NCBI RefSeq assembly: GCF_004342885.1
Contig: NZ_SMAB01000011.1
Span: 1-64,000, forward strand
Source: Tepidibacillus fermentans
GTDB taxonomy: Bacteria > Bacillota > Bacilli > Tepidibacillales > Tepidibacillaceae
DNA: 64,000 bases
Reading direction: 5' to 3'
Part shown: piece after piece, positions 49,558-59,113 of the stretch
Numbering within the stretch: the stretch's first letter is position 1
Layout of the letters: each line of letters opens with the position of its first letter
Notes under the pieces: generated by a model
What the model was told of the DNA's origin: nothing
The model's input: only the letters and a program-made list of their open reading frames with translations
Database searches by the model: none
Position numbers and translations under genes: made by a program

Positions 49558-50667
49558 TTAGATTACACTATCTTCTGTATCCTTATCAAAAATGTGAATC
49601 TTATTCATATCGAAAGCTAACTTCACTTGTGTTCCAGCCTTCAATTGAGAACGAGCATTTACTCTTGCAGTAACCGATTCTTTTCCTACGCCAGAAAGAT
49701 AGAGATACATTTCGGCACCCATATGCTCAGCCACATCAATCATTGCCGTAAACTGACTATTTGGAGAAGATTCTAGGAAAATTAATTCATCATGAATATC
49801 CTCTGGACGAATTCCTAGGAAAACCTCTTTTCCTACATAACCTTTTTCACGTAAAGTTTTAGCTTTCCCCTCTGGGATTACAAACTGAACTTGATTAATT
49901 TTAAATACCAATGAATCCCCATTGGTTTCCAATTTTCCAGGAATAAAATTCATGGATGGAGAACCAATAAAACCTGCTACGAACATATTTTTAGGATGAT
50001 TATATAATTCAGTCGGTGTATCAACCTGTTGAATGACACCATCTTTCATGACCACAATTCGATCCCCCATGGTCATCGCTTCTGTTTGGTCGTGAGTAAC
50101 ATAGATGACCGTTGTCTCTAGACGTTTATGCAATTTACTAATCTCAGTTCTCATTTGTACACGTAGTTTAGCATCAAGGTTTGATAATGGTTCGTCCATC
50201 AAGAATACTTTTGGCTCACGTACGATCGCACGCCCCAAAGCAACCCGTTGTCTTTGTCCACCAGAAAGTGCTTTTGGTTTGCGATCAAGTAAATGTTCGA
50301 TGTCTAAAATTTTTGCAGCTTCATGAACTCGTTTTTTAATTTCTTCTTTGGAGAACTTTCTTAATTTCAAACCAAATGCCATATTGTCATAAACGGTCAT
50401 ATGTGGGTATAACGCATAGCTTTGGAATACCATCGCAATATCGCGATCCTTTGGTGCTTTGTCATTGACTCTCTCATCACCAATATACAGGTCACCTTCG
50501 GAAATTTCTTCTAGACCTGCGATCATCCGTAATGTAGTTGACTTACCACAACCCGAAGGACCAACTAATACGAGGAACTCTTTATCTTTGATTTCAAGAT
50601 TAATATCTTTGACTACTTCATGGTTGCCGTAACGTTTGTACACATGTTTCAATGTTACACTTGCCAT
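49558..50667 (-). CDS. msmX: Multi-sugar ABC transporter ATPase (MsmX/UgpC-like)
   Basis: The ATPase subunit shared by several carbohydrate ABC importers. The 369-aa protein has Walker A GPSGCGKSTTLRM at residues 36-48, the signature LSGGQRQRVALGRA, Walker B VFLMDEPLSNLDAKL, the His loop YVTHDQTEAMTMG and a C-terminal TOBE domain. No permease or binding-protein gene adjoins it, so it is an orphan ATPase as MsmX is in Bacillus. A cre-like site lies 64 bp upstream. Confidence 0.93.
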   Translation of the reverse strand: MASVTLKHVYKRYGNHEVVKDINLEIKDKEFLVLVGPSGCGKSTTLRMIAGLEEISEGDLYIGDERVNDKAPKDRDIAMVFQSYALYPHMTVYDNMAFGLKLRKFSKEEIKKRVHEAAKILDIEHLLDRKPKALSGGQRQRVALGRAIVREPKVFLMDEPLSNLDAKLRVQMRTEISKLHKRLETTVIYVTHDQTEAMTMGDRIVVMKDGVIQQVDTPTELYNHPKNMFVAGFIGSPSMNFIPGKLETNGDSLVFKINQVQFVIPEGKAKTLREKGYVGKEVFLGIRPEDIHDELIFLESSPNSQFTAMIDVAEHMGAEMYLYLSGVGKESVTARVNARSQLKAGTQVKLAFDMNKIHIFDKDTEDSVI

Positions 50668-50730
50668 AACTTATCCCTCCATCGTAAAAACATAGAATCA
50701 TTTATTTCTTGTTTCTAGTCTACCTTTTGA

Positions 50731-50744
50731 TGAAAACGTTTTCT
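50731..50744. promoter_or_regulatory. CcpA-binding cre site
   Basis: TGAAAACGTTTTCT, preceded by A, fits the cre consensus WTGNAANCGNWNNCW at every position and is nearly palindromic. It lies between msmX and the CdaR-like gene, 64 bp before the msmX start, so catabolite control of msmX is likely. Confidence 0.75.
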
Positions 50745-50776
50745 ATTCGCATTTCTTACAAATATTTTTTGCGATT

Positions 50777-51736
50777 CTATTCAATTTGTCCAAAACGCTT
50801 TTTTAGGAGGGATAGCCATTTAAAAGTCATAGCATCATGAAATTGTTTCACATCCAAACCTGTTTGCTGTTTAACTTTATCAATCCGATATTGCAAAGTG
50901 TTTCGATGGATAAAAAGCCTTCTAGCCGTTTCACTCATATTTAGATTTTCTTCCAAGAAAACCCGAATCGTCTCTTCTATTTCTGGATCTAACGTCAACA
51001 TCCATTGCTTCGGAATAAAGGATTTCAACTCCTCACTAGGTATTTTCGCTATCATCCTTTCGAAAAAATGATTCCAAGGGGAGAAGACTTTCACATCAAC
51101 ATAGAACCATTTTATCCAAGACATATCTTGAATCAATTGAACACTATGTTTTAAAAGTTTCTCGATACTTGTTGCAGGTTTATGAATTCCGATTTTCACT
51201 TCTTCATGCCACTCATTTTGTAACATTTCATACAGTCCAAAGGCAAACTCATCTACTTCGTCCTTTTGATCAAGTCGTAGTTTCTCGTTAGAGACCAAGA
51301 CCAGTAAACTACGTTGAGAGATTGGAATCGGTAATAATGTACCAGGTATATAGGACTGAATAATATCAATGAATGACTTTTCTTCCCAACCTTGTTCTTT
51401 TTTAAGAAACAACACGGGAAACCAACCGTTATGCCATCCTTTTGCTTCCCTAACCCAATTTGGAATTTGAATCCTTTCTATGGCCTTTTCATTGGTTAGA
51501 ATTTCCGTCAACCAGTCTTTTAGTTTTTCTTCGATCGACTTGGTATTTGCCAAAAAATCGCGAATGTTAGAAACGATTTGTTGCAATTCTTCGATTGTTA
51601 GGGTTTGTTTTTGATCTACAACTTTTAAATAGATTCTCTCTTCTTCTGTTTCTAAGAGGAGTATTGTATTCGTATCTCGTTGCTGTTCTTTTTCCATTCC
51701 TTTTTTGACGCGAATCAGTTCCATTCCCTTTTTCAA
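50777..51736 (-). CDS. CdaR/PucR-family transcriptional regulator
   Basis: A 319-aa protein with a C-terminal helix-turn-helix of the PucR type (ETARRLFIHRNTLQYRIDKV near residue 275) and an N-terminal region of unknown sensing role that has no clear match. CdaR proteins control sugar-diacid, purine or proline genes; the effector here cannot be told. It lies 23 bp after a HAD gene and upstream of msmX, which might be its target (inference). Confidence 0.85.
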   Translation of the reverse strand: MKKGMELIRVKKGMEKEQQRDTNTILLLETEEERIYLKVVDQKQTLTIEELQQIVSNIRDFLANTKSIEEKLKDWLTEILTNEKAIERIQIPNWVREAKGWHNGWFPVLFLKKEQGWEEKSFIDIIQSYIPGTLLPIPISQRSLLVLVSNEKLRLDQKDEVDEFAFGLYEMLQNEWHEEVKIGIHKPATSIEKLLKHSVQLIQDMSWIKWFYVDVKVFSPWNHFFERMIAKIPSEELKSFIPKQWMLTLDPEIEETIRVFLEENLNMSETARRLFIHRNTLQYRIDKVKQQTGLDVKQFHDAMTFKWLSLLKKRFGQIE

Positions 51737-51759
51737 TCCAAATCTCTCCTAGCACCCAA

Positions 51760-52566
51760 TCAAGCAAGGACGAATTTTTGAAACACTTCCCATACCCCAT
51801 GGTCATTATTCGTTTTGGTCACATAATCAGCAATCGCTTTTATCTCAGGGCGAGCATTTCCCATGGCAACACCTAAACCTGCTAATTCAATCATATCTCG
51901 ATCATTATAGCTATCACCAATCGCTATCACTTGCTCCATCGTAATCCCTTTTTGCTTCGCAAGAAAGCGAATCGCATTTCCTTTTGTCGCTTCAGGATGG
52001 GTAATTTCCAAAAAGTATGGTTTGGAAATTGTAACATGAAGTTGATTTCCATATCGATATTGATATTCTTTCTCTAATGTTTGAATGTTATCAGGGTCAT
52101 CGATAATTAGGATTTTGATGGGCTCGGTTTGTGATTGATCCATTTGTTGAACCAAATCATCAACCACATAATAGGGTACATCTGATGCTTTGGCATAGTC
52201 TCGAATATATTGATTCTCTTCAGCGACATAGAGTTGATCTTCGAGATAGATTTGAATGTGTTTATTCTTCTCTATTAAATCTTTTATGATATCGATCGAT
52301 AACTCATAGGGAACCAATCTTTGAAAAAGAACCTCACCGCTTAAAACATTTTTGATATATGCCCCTTGATAAGTGATAATGGGAACGTCTAATTCAATGG
52401 CTTTTGCATATTTTTTAGCAGATTGGAACATCCGTCCTGTTGCTAGAGTCACCGTTATCCCTTTGTCGACAGCTTCGCGAATCGCTTCAATCGTTTGTGA
52501 CGATATCGTCAAATCATCAGCTAGTAGTGTGTCGTCTAGATCGATTGCGACAAGTTTGTAGTTCAT
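51760..52566 (-). CDS. Cof-type HAD phosphatase
   Basis: A 268-aa HAD phosphatase with motif I AIDLDDTLLADDL, motif II LATGRMF and motif IV AIGDSYNDRDMIELAGLGVAM. It resembles YxeH/YcsE-type enzymes acting on small sugar phosphates or nucleotides of flavin synthesis; the substrate is open. Upstream are two terminators, so it starts a unit with the CdaR-like gene and probably msmX. Confidence 0.88.
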   Translation of the reverse strand: MNYKLVAIDLDDTLLADDLTISSQTIEAIREAVDKGITVTLATGRMFQSAKKYAKAIELDVPIITYQGAYIKNVLSGEVLFQRLVPYELSIDIIKDLIEKNKHIQIYLEDQLYVAEENQYIRDYAKASDVPYYVVDDLVQQMDQSQTEPIKILIIDDPDNIQTLEKEYQYRYGNQLHVTISKPYFLEITHPEATKGNAIRFLAKQKGITMEQVIAIGDSYNDRDMIELAGLGVAMGNARPEIKAIADYVTKTNNDHGVWEVFQKFVLA

Positions 52567-52633
52567 CTTGGATTTCCTTTCTGATCTGAAATTTCACTTT
52601 AATTTATTTTAGCATAATAATTAAAAGTAAAGA

Positions 52634-52667
52634 CAAAAAAGGGCACTAATGTTAATGATTAATGCCC
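52634..52667 (-). terminator. Terminator downstream of the Uma2 gene
   Basis: On the minus strand GGGCATTAATCATT pairs with the following AATGTTAGTGCCC-type arm and ends in TTTTTT. It is the second terminator after the Uma2 gene. Confidence 0.8.
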
Positions 52668-52726
52668 CATTATTTACAAACAACCATCTACTCTCCAAAA
52701 ATAATATTTAAATGCGCTAACTCATT

Positions 52727-52756
52727 AAAAAAACCGAGCTATGCACGGTTTTTTTT
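52727..52756 (-). terminator. First terminator downstream of the Uma2 gene
   Basis: AAAAAACCG pairs with CGGTTTTTT around a 9-nt loop, with T-runs on both strands. It begins 26 nt past the Uma2 stop. Confidence 0.8.
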
Positions 52757-52781
52757 GCAGTTCATCATCATTTACGGGTTT

Positions 52782-53381
52782 TTAGCCTAGATCAAACAAG
52801 TCAAGATCACGAAAAATTTCCTTTACTGATATTGATAAGCATGGGATGAGTGGTGAGGTGATCGTTTCTTCATCTCCTCCAAATACCTCATATAGATCAT
52901 ATTGATGTTTTTCCGGATTCAATAAATTTTGTTCTATAGTGCGATGCAAAGGATCAACTATCCAGTATTCCTTTATGCCAAAATATGCATATGTTTTCCG
53001 TTTGTTCTTCTTGTCTTTTAATGCGGTGGAAGGAGAGAGAATTTCCACGATTAAATCCGGTGCTCCTTCAATCCCCCTTCGCGTAATGATATCTCTGCGA
53101 TTTCTTTGAATCATTACTATATCCGGTTGACGTACTTCAGCATTTGATAGTATAAGATCAATCGGAGCATACAGAATGAAATAATCAAGACGACAATGTT
53201 GATTTATCATTGCGATAAGATTACTGCTTATGATCTGATGTTCTGCTGTAGGGGCAGGAGCCATAAGTTCTAGCTTTCCGTTTACCAATTCATAATGCGA
53301 ACCATCTTCAGGCAGCTTGGAATAATCCTCGTAAGTCAAGCTTTCTTCTTTTATATCTTCAACATGCCTTTTTTTCCCCAT
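52782..53381 (-). CDS. Uma2-family PD-(D/E)XK protein
   Basis: A 199-aa protein of the DUF820/Uma2 family, a restriction-endonuclease-like fold common in Bacillus-like thermophiles and cyanobacteria. Motifs are HYELVNGKLELMAPAP, RQPDIVMI, APDLIVEILSPSTALKDKK and GIKEYWIVDPLHR, giving the Asp, Glu and Lys of the active site. No partner gene is adjacent. Function is unknown, though a role with mobile DNA has been suggested. It is flanked by terminators and a decayed gene. Confidence 0.85.
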   Translation of the reverse strand: MGKKRHVEDIKEESLTYEDYSKLPEDGSHYELVNGKLELMAPAPTAEHQIISSNLIAMINQHCRLDYFILYAPIDLILSNAEVRQPDIVMIQRNRRDIITRRGIEGAPDLIVEILSPSTALKDKKNKRKTYAYFGIKEYWIVDPLHRTIEQNLLNPEKHQYDLYEVFGGDEETITSPLIPCLSISVKEIFRDLDLFDLG

Positions 53382-53462
53382 TGTTTCTCACTCCCCTACA
53401 CATCACATTTTTCTTTATTATATCATGTGGCTAGAAATTCAAAAGGGAGAATAGGCTGATTC

Positions 53463-53618
53463 CTATTTTCCAAATACGCTCCTAGCTTTTTCAATTGCTT
53501 TCTTAATTTCCAGATTGGATACTCCTGTTTTCGGATTACCCGTTAAACAAACGAAATCAAATCCTAATTTTTTAGCCTCCATTAAATCATTTTCAGAAAC
53601 TATTCTCCCTTCTGGTAG
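53463..53618 (-). pseudogene. C-terminal remnant of a TIM-barrel (DUF7916-like) gene
   Basis: A 51-codon open stretch reads LPEGRIVSENDLMEAKK, LGFDFVCLTGNPKTGVSN and LEIKKAIEKARSVFGK, then stops. It resembles a mid-part of barrel proteins with the LTGNPxTGV motif that occur in sugar PTS operons. There is no start and the upstream part is missing, with a stop codon directly before it. It lies 12 bp past nagB and marks the decayed tail of the amino-sugar island. Family assignment is from memory of the motif. Confidence 0.55.
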
Positions 53619-53630
53619 CTAAGATTTTTA

Positions 53631-54380
53631 TTAATCATTAATACCTGCTTTTTCTTTAATTATGGACATTGCTTTTTTATCCGCAATAATGGTTACCCTT
53701 GGGTGCCTTTTTAAGATTGAAGCTGGAAGTCTTTCGTCTATGGTTTTCGTCATTAAATCGTATAGAATTTGTGCTTTTTTCAAGCCATAAGCCAATAATA
53801 GAATCTCCTTGCTTTTCATGATGGAGGCAATTCCCATCGTAATCGCATGTGTAGGTACTTCAGATAAATCATGAAAAAAACGAGAATTTGCGATTCGTGT
53901 AGACTCAGCTAACTTCACAACATGAGTAATGGAATCAAAACTTGTACCAGGTTCATTAAATCCAATATGTCCATTTACACCAATTCCTAAAAGTTGTAGG
54001 TCAATACCTCCTACTTGATCAATCTGTTCTTCATATCTTTGGCATTCAGCTTCCAAATCCTTCGCCATACCATTTGGAATGTGTATTTGGTTTGATGGTA
54101 TATCAATATGATCAAAAAGGTTTTTATACATATAATAGTAGTAACTATTAGGATTGCTTTTTTCTAATCCGACATACTCGTCTAAATTAAATGTTTTAAC
54201 AGATTTGTATGACGTTTTATTATTTATAAAATCTTCTCGTAAATGTTCATATACACCTAGAGGGGTTGAACCTGTTGCTAAACCAAGGGTTAAAGAAGAA
54301 GATTGAGATACTCGTTTGATAACCATTTCTGAGGCCTTTTTAGCTAATGCGTTGTAATCTTCTACTTCAATGATTTTCAT
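53631..54380 (-). CDS. nagB: Glucosamine-6-phosphate deaminase
   Basis: Converts glucosamine 6-phosphate to fructose 6-phosphate and ammonia. The 249-aa protein shows LGLATGSTPLGVYEHL, the catalytic Asp in TFNLDEYVGL, and the active-site loop GIGVNGHIGFNEPG. It overlaps the nagA remnant, so the pair once formed nagA-nagB. In the aga-type island it might act on galactosamine 6-phosphate or be a leftover for glucosamine use. Confidence 0.95.
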   Translation of the reverse strand: MKIIEVEDYNALAKKASEMVIKRVSQSSSLTLGLATGSTPLGVYEHLREDFINNKTSYKSVKTFNLDEYVGLEKSNPNSYYYYMYKNLFDHIDIPSNQIHIPNGMAKDLEAECQRYEEQIDQVGGIDLQLLGIGVNGHIGFNEPGTSFDSITHVVKLAESTRIANSRFFHDLSEVPTHAITMGIASIMKSKEILLLAYGLKKAQILYDLMTKTIDERLPASILKRHPRVTIIADKKAMSIIKEKAGIND

Positions 54381-54495
54381 CTTTTTCGCTTCCTTTTCGG
54401 TTATACTCTAATTCATCTCGACAAAATACAATGATAATTTGGTTGTTCTGATCAAGTAAAACAAGATCCACATCCTTGCCAAATTCAATAATACC
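54367..54495 (-). pseudogene. nagA: Remnant of nagA (GlcNAc-6-phosphate deacetylase) C-terminus
   Basis: The stretch reads GIIEFGKDVDLVLLDQNNQ and then IIIVFCRDELEY, the hallmark end of NagA (GKDADLVVLD). Its frame opens after a TAA and upstream sequence continues the similarity only in another frame, so the gene is both truncated and frameshifted. The stop overlaps the nagB start in the usual ATGA-like way. Upstream (54496-54613) the DNA is decayed and contains a run of guanines, GGGGGTGGGGG on the plus strand. Confidence 0.7.
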
Positions 54496-54613
54496 TTTTT
54501 AATATCGTTCACTGACGTTATTTGTTTTTTTAAATTATTCAATATCAGGGTCAATAATCGCATGCGGGGGTGGGGGTTTTTAGACTGGTTTTCTGTAGAC
54601 TAATTCCAAACTT

Positions 54614-55561
54614 TTATTTTAAAGAATTTAATACCTTTATTTTTTCTACTTTAACGTTCTTAAACATCGATTCTACATTTGCCTTTCGAATTTGGCCTGT
54701 TCCTATTTCCATTGCATTTGCAGTTCCACATGCTACTCCAAGCTTTAGCATATCTTCTATTCCATAATTTTTATAAAGTCCAATTGCTAAACCAGCAACC
54801 ATAGAATCGCCTGATCCAACAGGATTTTTTACTTCTATTTTTGGAATTTTTACCTTATAACCTAGATCTTTATGGATTATAATAGCCCCATCACTTCCCA
54901 AGGAAACAACAACAAATTCAACGCCATTTTGACTAATTTCTTTAGCAGCTTTAATAATTTCTTCTTCTGATTCAATAGGTCGATTCATTAGCAATTCTAA
55001 TTCACTTTTATTTGGTTTAATCAAAAAAGGGGAAGCATTAAGTCCTTCTCTTAATGCTGAACCACTTGTATCCAAAATAAATGGTTTTCCCTTTTTCTTT
55101 GCCCTAATAATTAATTCATAATACATCGACTCAGGTACACCTTCAGGTAAACTTCCCGACGCAACAAGTACTGAACTATCTTGTAGTATTCTTTCATATT
55201 TTTGGAGAAATAACTCGATTTGTTCAGATGTTACTTTTGGCCCAGATTCTAGTATTTCTGTTTGTACCACATCCTTTGACAGTATTGCGATACAATTGCG
55301 TGTCTCACCGGTTATTTGAATAAAGTCATTTTTTATTCCTTGTTCGGTTAATTGTTCAAGAATGAATTCGCCATTTTTTCCGCCAATAAACCCTGTCGTT
55401 AATACATCTTCACCAAATTGTTTTATTACACGAGCAACATTAAGTCCTTTTCCACCAGCTGTTGCTTCAAATTGATGTGTTCGAAAGAGATTACCAACTT
55501 GAAAATCTTGAACAACATATCTTCTATCAACGGATGGGTTTAAAGTAATCGTTGTAATCAT
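54614..55561 (-). CDS. PfkB-family hexose phosphate kinase (tagatose-6-phosphate / 1-phosphofructokinase type)
   Basis: A 315-aa kinase with TLNPSVDRRYVVQDF, GGKGLNVARVIKQFG, and the ATP/substrate motif KNPVGSGDSMVAGLAIGLY near the C-terminus. It resembles LacC and FruK. Next to a tagatose-bisphosphate-type aldolase, the likely substrate is tagatose 6-phosphate (inference from context). It follows the aldolase gene by 14 bp. Confidence 0.87.
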   Translation of the reverse strand: MITTITLNPSVDRRYVVQDFQVGNLFRTHQFEATAGGKGLNVARVIKQFGEDVLTTGFIGGKNGEFILEQLTEQGIKNDFIQITGETRNCIAILSKDVVQTEILESGPKVTSEQIELFLQKYERILQDSSVLVASGSLPEGVPESMYYELIIRAKKKGKPFILDTSGSALREGLNASPFLIKPNKSELELLMNRPIESEEEIIKAAKEISQNGVEFVVVSLGSDGAIIIHKDLGYKVKIPKIEVKNPVGSGDSMVAGLAIGLYKNYGIEDMLKLGVACGTANAMEIGTGQIRKANVESMFKNVKVEKIKVLNSLK

Positions 55562-55575
55562 AAAAAATCACTTCC

Positions 55576-56445
<870 letters not shown>

Positions 56446-56490
56446 TCATAAGTGCATCTTAATCAACAACACCAATAATCATGATATTAT

Positions 56491-56533
56491 GATGTACGTA
56501 CCAATTATAATCTTATTGATTACAAAATTTCAA
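56491..56533 (-). promoter_or_regulatory. Promoter and GntR-type operator before the aldolase gene
   Basis: On the minus strand TTGAAA (56528-56533), an 18-bp spacer and TATAAT (56504-56509) form a promoter. Immediately after it stands GGTACGTACAT, whose core GTACGTAC (56494-56501) and flank GTACGTACCA-TTATA also occur in front of the gntR gene at 63332. Binding would cover the start point. Confidence 0.78.
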
Positions 56534-56551
56534 GGAAACAGGGATTTTTTA

Positions 56552-57400
56552 TTAATGTTTAAGACTGTAATAAAACCTTTGAATCACATATGCGATACCA
56601 TTCTCATCATTTGATCGAGTCACGTAGTTTGCTAACTTCTTTACTTTTTGTGGAGCGTTATCCATGGCAACGCCTAATCCAGCATACTCAATCATCTCTA
56701 TATCATTGTGATTATCGCCGATTGCAATGATTTCCGTTGAATCAATTCCCAATTCGCTACTTAATACTTTTAGACCAAAAGCCTTAGAAATATCCTTGGG
56801 TAAGATTTCAAACCCCATACCAGAGTAAGTAATTCGAATTTGATCATGAAACTTAGTTAATAATTCTTTCATTATGAACTGTATTTTTTTTTCATTTTCA
56901 GCAACGATTGAAATTTTTTGCGGTTCTATTCGGTTCAACTTAATATAAGATAACATATCTTGGTTAGAAATAAACTTGCTACTTCTATATTCAACAAATT
57001 TATATTTCAGTGCTGATAATGATTTTGTGTTAAAAAAATTTTTCCATGGATATCTCACATTGATGATTGAATACGGATCTTGTTGCAACTCAAAATCGAG
57101 TTGGAAATCCGTAATCATTTCAATCATTTTTTGTACTATTTCATTAGGTAGTTTACTTATAAATAAAGGTTGTTCTAAACAATTTGCAATCAAAGCTCCA
57201 TCATGTGTAATAATCGGAATTTTAATATTCAAGTCTTTTGCTATTTCCTTTGCGAAGGAATATGATCGCCCAGTTGCCAAGGTCACCAGTAGTCCATCTT
57301 TAATTACATTTCTAATCATTTTTTTTGTTTGTGGAAGGATATATTTTTTAGAAGAAAAAAGCGTCCCATCTATATCTAGTGCCAACAATTTATAAGCCAA
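56552..57400 (-). CDS. Cof-type HAD phosphatase of the amino-sugar island
   Basis: A HAD phosphatase with motif I LALDIDGTLFSSKK, motif II LATGRSYSFAKE and motif IV AIGDNHNDIEMIEYAGLGVAM. The frame begins at a GTG (57418), but AAAGGGG stands 8 nt before a TTG at 57400 (AYKLLALDIDGTL), which I take as the start. It sits between agaS-like and aldolase genes; it might remove toxic sugar phosphates (inference). Confidence 0.85.
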   Translation of the reverse strand: MAYKLLALDIDGTLFSSKKYILPQTKKMIRNVIKDGLLVTLATGRSYSFAKEIAKDLNIKIPIITHDGALIANCLEQPLFISKLPNEIVQKMIEMITDFQLDFELQQDPYSIINVRYPWKNFFNTKSLSALKYKFVEYRSSKFISNQDMLSYIKLNRIEPQKISIVAENEKKIQFIMKELLTKFHDQIRITYSGMGFEILPKDISKAFGLKVLSSELGIDSTEIIAIGDNHNDIEMIEYAGLGVAMDNAPQKVKKLANYVTRSNDENGIAYVIQRFYYSLKH

Positions 57401-57424
57401 ATCTTGTTCCCCTTTCACAAAAGT

Positions 57425-58606
57425 TTATCTTTCGTTTCTTTTATAAATTTTTACACCTTGAGCAACCTTATGAACCAAACCAATTTGATCCGGTTGATCA
57501 GGGGAAACCTTTAGCTGAATTGATTTTAATATGGCCAAAGATTGAAAAAATATTGAATATTGAAATATAATGTGTGAATCATCCAAATAATTAAATTGAC
57601 CTCTATTAAAGTAGAAATAATAATCACTATTCTCATCAATTTCAGGATCATAGTTGATTGATATAGCAACAATCGTACTATTCACTTTATTTTGATAACA
57701 TTCTTTTAACATGTCCTTTTCATATTTTAACGCATGTTTATCATGACTAAAGAAGAAAGAAATTAAACTACTTGAATTCATTACTAATTTAGGACCATGT
57801 CTAAACTCTAATATGGAGTGAAACTCGGAACATTGTAATCCGCCTGAAAGTTCACTAATTTTTAAACACATCTCTGAAGCTAAATACATTAAAACATTTG
57901 ATCCAAGACCAACAATCGTGTTGTATGTTTTATTGCTTAATGCATGAACTTTATATATATCTTCTTGTAAAAATGTTACAACATCGGAAACTACGTGATT
58001 GAACATATTATTATAGTAATGAAAGTTATGAATATCTAAAATCATTAAGGCATATTGAACCAATAATGTAAATTCACCAGTAGCCGCAAAGCTTTTTCCT
58101 TTCGTTCCTTTAGGAATGGGAACATAGAGTACTCCTTCTTCTTTCGCGTATCTATGAACAAGTTCCCCTTCTTCTGAACAAATGATTAATAATTGAAATA
58201 ATTTTCTACTTTTACCTTTAAAAATTTCAACTGTCTCTAATGCCTCTATTGTATTTCCTGAACTTCCTAAAGAGACCAATAGAACCGGACTATCATCTAA
58301 AATATAGTGATCAGGATGTGTTATTAAAGCTGTTGATGCAATAGCGTAGACTTCTTTATTTATCTTTCTCATGATATAATTTTGAATAATCGATGCCGCC
58401 TTAGCAGAACTACCAGCACCAACCAAATATATTTTTAATCCCTCTATGGAAAAAACTTGGTTCAAAAATAATTCTATTTGACTTCTATATTCTTTAATAA
58501 TGTTAACGCCATGAATCCAAAGATTTGGTTGATTTTCCAACTCATAACTTGTATGATAACCACCAATTATCCTTAATTCGTTGCTATCAATCCCTAATAT
58601 TCTCAT
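57425..58606 (-). CDS. SIS-domain amino-sugar isomerase/deaminase, AgaS-like copy 2
   Basis: A 393-aa protein with two SIS domains (about residues 55-200 and 215-360), LVGAGSSAKAASIIQN, VSLGSSGNTIEALETV and FRHGPKLVMNSSS. AgaS converts galactosamine 6-phosphate to tagatose 6-phosphate with release of ammonia. This copy is quite different from the one at 61288, and lies after the PTS genes and a weak terminator, so it may have another substrate or be less expressed (inference). Confidence 0.83.
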   Translation of the reverse strand: MRILGIDSNELRIIGGYHTSYELENQPNLWIHGVNIIKEYRSQIELFLNQVFSIEGLKIYLVGAGSSAKAASIIQNYIMRKINKEVYAIASTALITHPDHYILDDSPVLLVSLGSSGNTIEALETVEIFKGKSRKLFQLLIICSEEGELVHRYAKEEGVLYVPIPKGTKGKSFAATGEFTLLVQYALMILDIHNFHYYNNMFNHVVSDVVTFLQEDIYKVHALSNKTYNTIVGLGSNVLMYLASEMCLKISELSGGLQCSEFHSILEFRHGPKLVMNSSSLISFFFSHDKHALKYEKDMLKECYQNKVNSTIVAISINYDPEIDENSDYYFYFNRGQFNYLDDSHIIFQYSIFFQSLAILKSIQLKVSPDQPDQIGLVHKVAQGVKIYKRNER

Positions 58607-58630
58607 TGTTCCTTCCTCTCAAAGTATTGT

Positions 58631-58665
58631 AAAAAGCAGAGTTATTTTCATAAACAACCCTGCTC
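58631..58665 (-). terminator. Hairpin with T-run between EIIA and agaS-like copy 2
   Basis: On the minus strand AGCAGGGTT pairs with AACTCTGCT (one mismatch) and is followed by TTTTT. It may reduce read-through from the PTS genes into the downstream genes. Confidence 0.6.
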
Positions 58666-58674
58666 TATTCTTGG

Positions 58675-59112
58675 TTAAATCCCTTCCTCTAATTCTTGAT
58701 TACTCTCAACTTGAAAATTAGTGATCTTTTGAAATTTAACAGTCGATTGTTTGCTTGAATTAACGATAAATTCAGCTAACTCACTAATAGAAAGGGTATC
58801 CTTTTGGAATAACGCTTCTAATATTGAACCAATATTACATCCAGCAACTAATTCCATATTATCACGGTCATTCACTAACTCTGCAGCAACTTTGAAAGGG
58901 GTGCCTCCAAGTATATCGCAAATAAATAATATTTGAGAACCTTTATTTTCTTTTACCAACTTTGACATTTTTTCCTTTAAAGTTAAATCTGTATCACTTG
59001 CTGTAAAATCAATATAATATAAACCATCATTTTTACCTGCTAATAATTCGATTGAATTTTTCAATCCTGTGGCATAGTTCCCATGTCCACTTATGATCAT
59101 GATACTTTTCAT
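58675..59112 (-). CDS. PTS EIIA component, mannose family
   Basis: A 145-aa cytosolic EIIA of the mannose/fructose/sorbose type. The phosphorylated histidine is His10 in MIISGHGNYATGLK, and ILFICDILGGTPFKVAAEL is the typical later motif. It receives phosphate from HPr and passes it to the EIIB encoded at 60707. It lies 1 bp after EIID. Confidence 0.92.
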   Translation of the reverse strand: MKSIMIISGHGNYATGLKNSIELLAGKNDGLYYIDFTASDTDLTLKEKMSKLVKENKGSQILFICDILGGTPFKVAAELVNDRDNMELVAGCNIGSILEALFQKDTLSISELAEFIVNSSKQSTVKFQKITNFQVESNQELEEGI

Positions 59113-59113
59113 C

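Noticed and set aside
56976-57395. Plus-strand open frame of 139 codons opposite the HAD gene
   Set aside because: It is antisense to clear HAD motifs and its composition follows the complementary codons; no RBS is seen.
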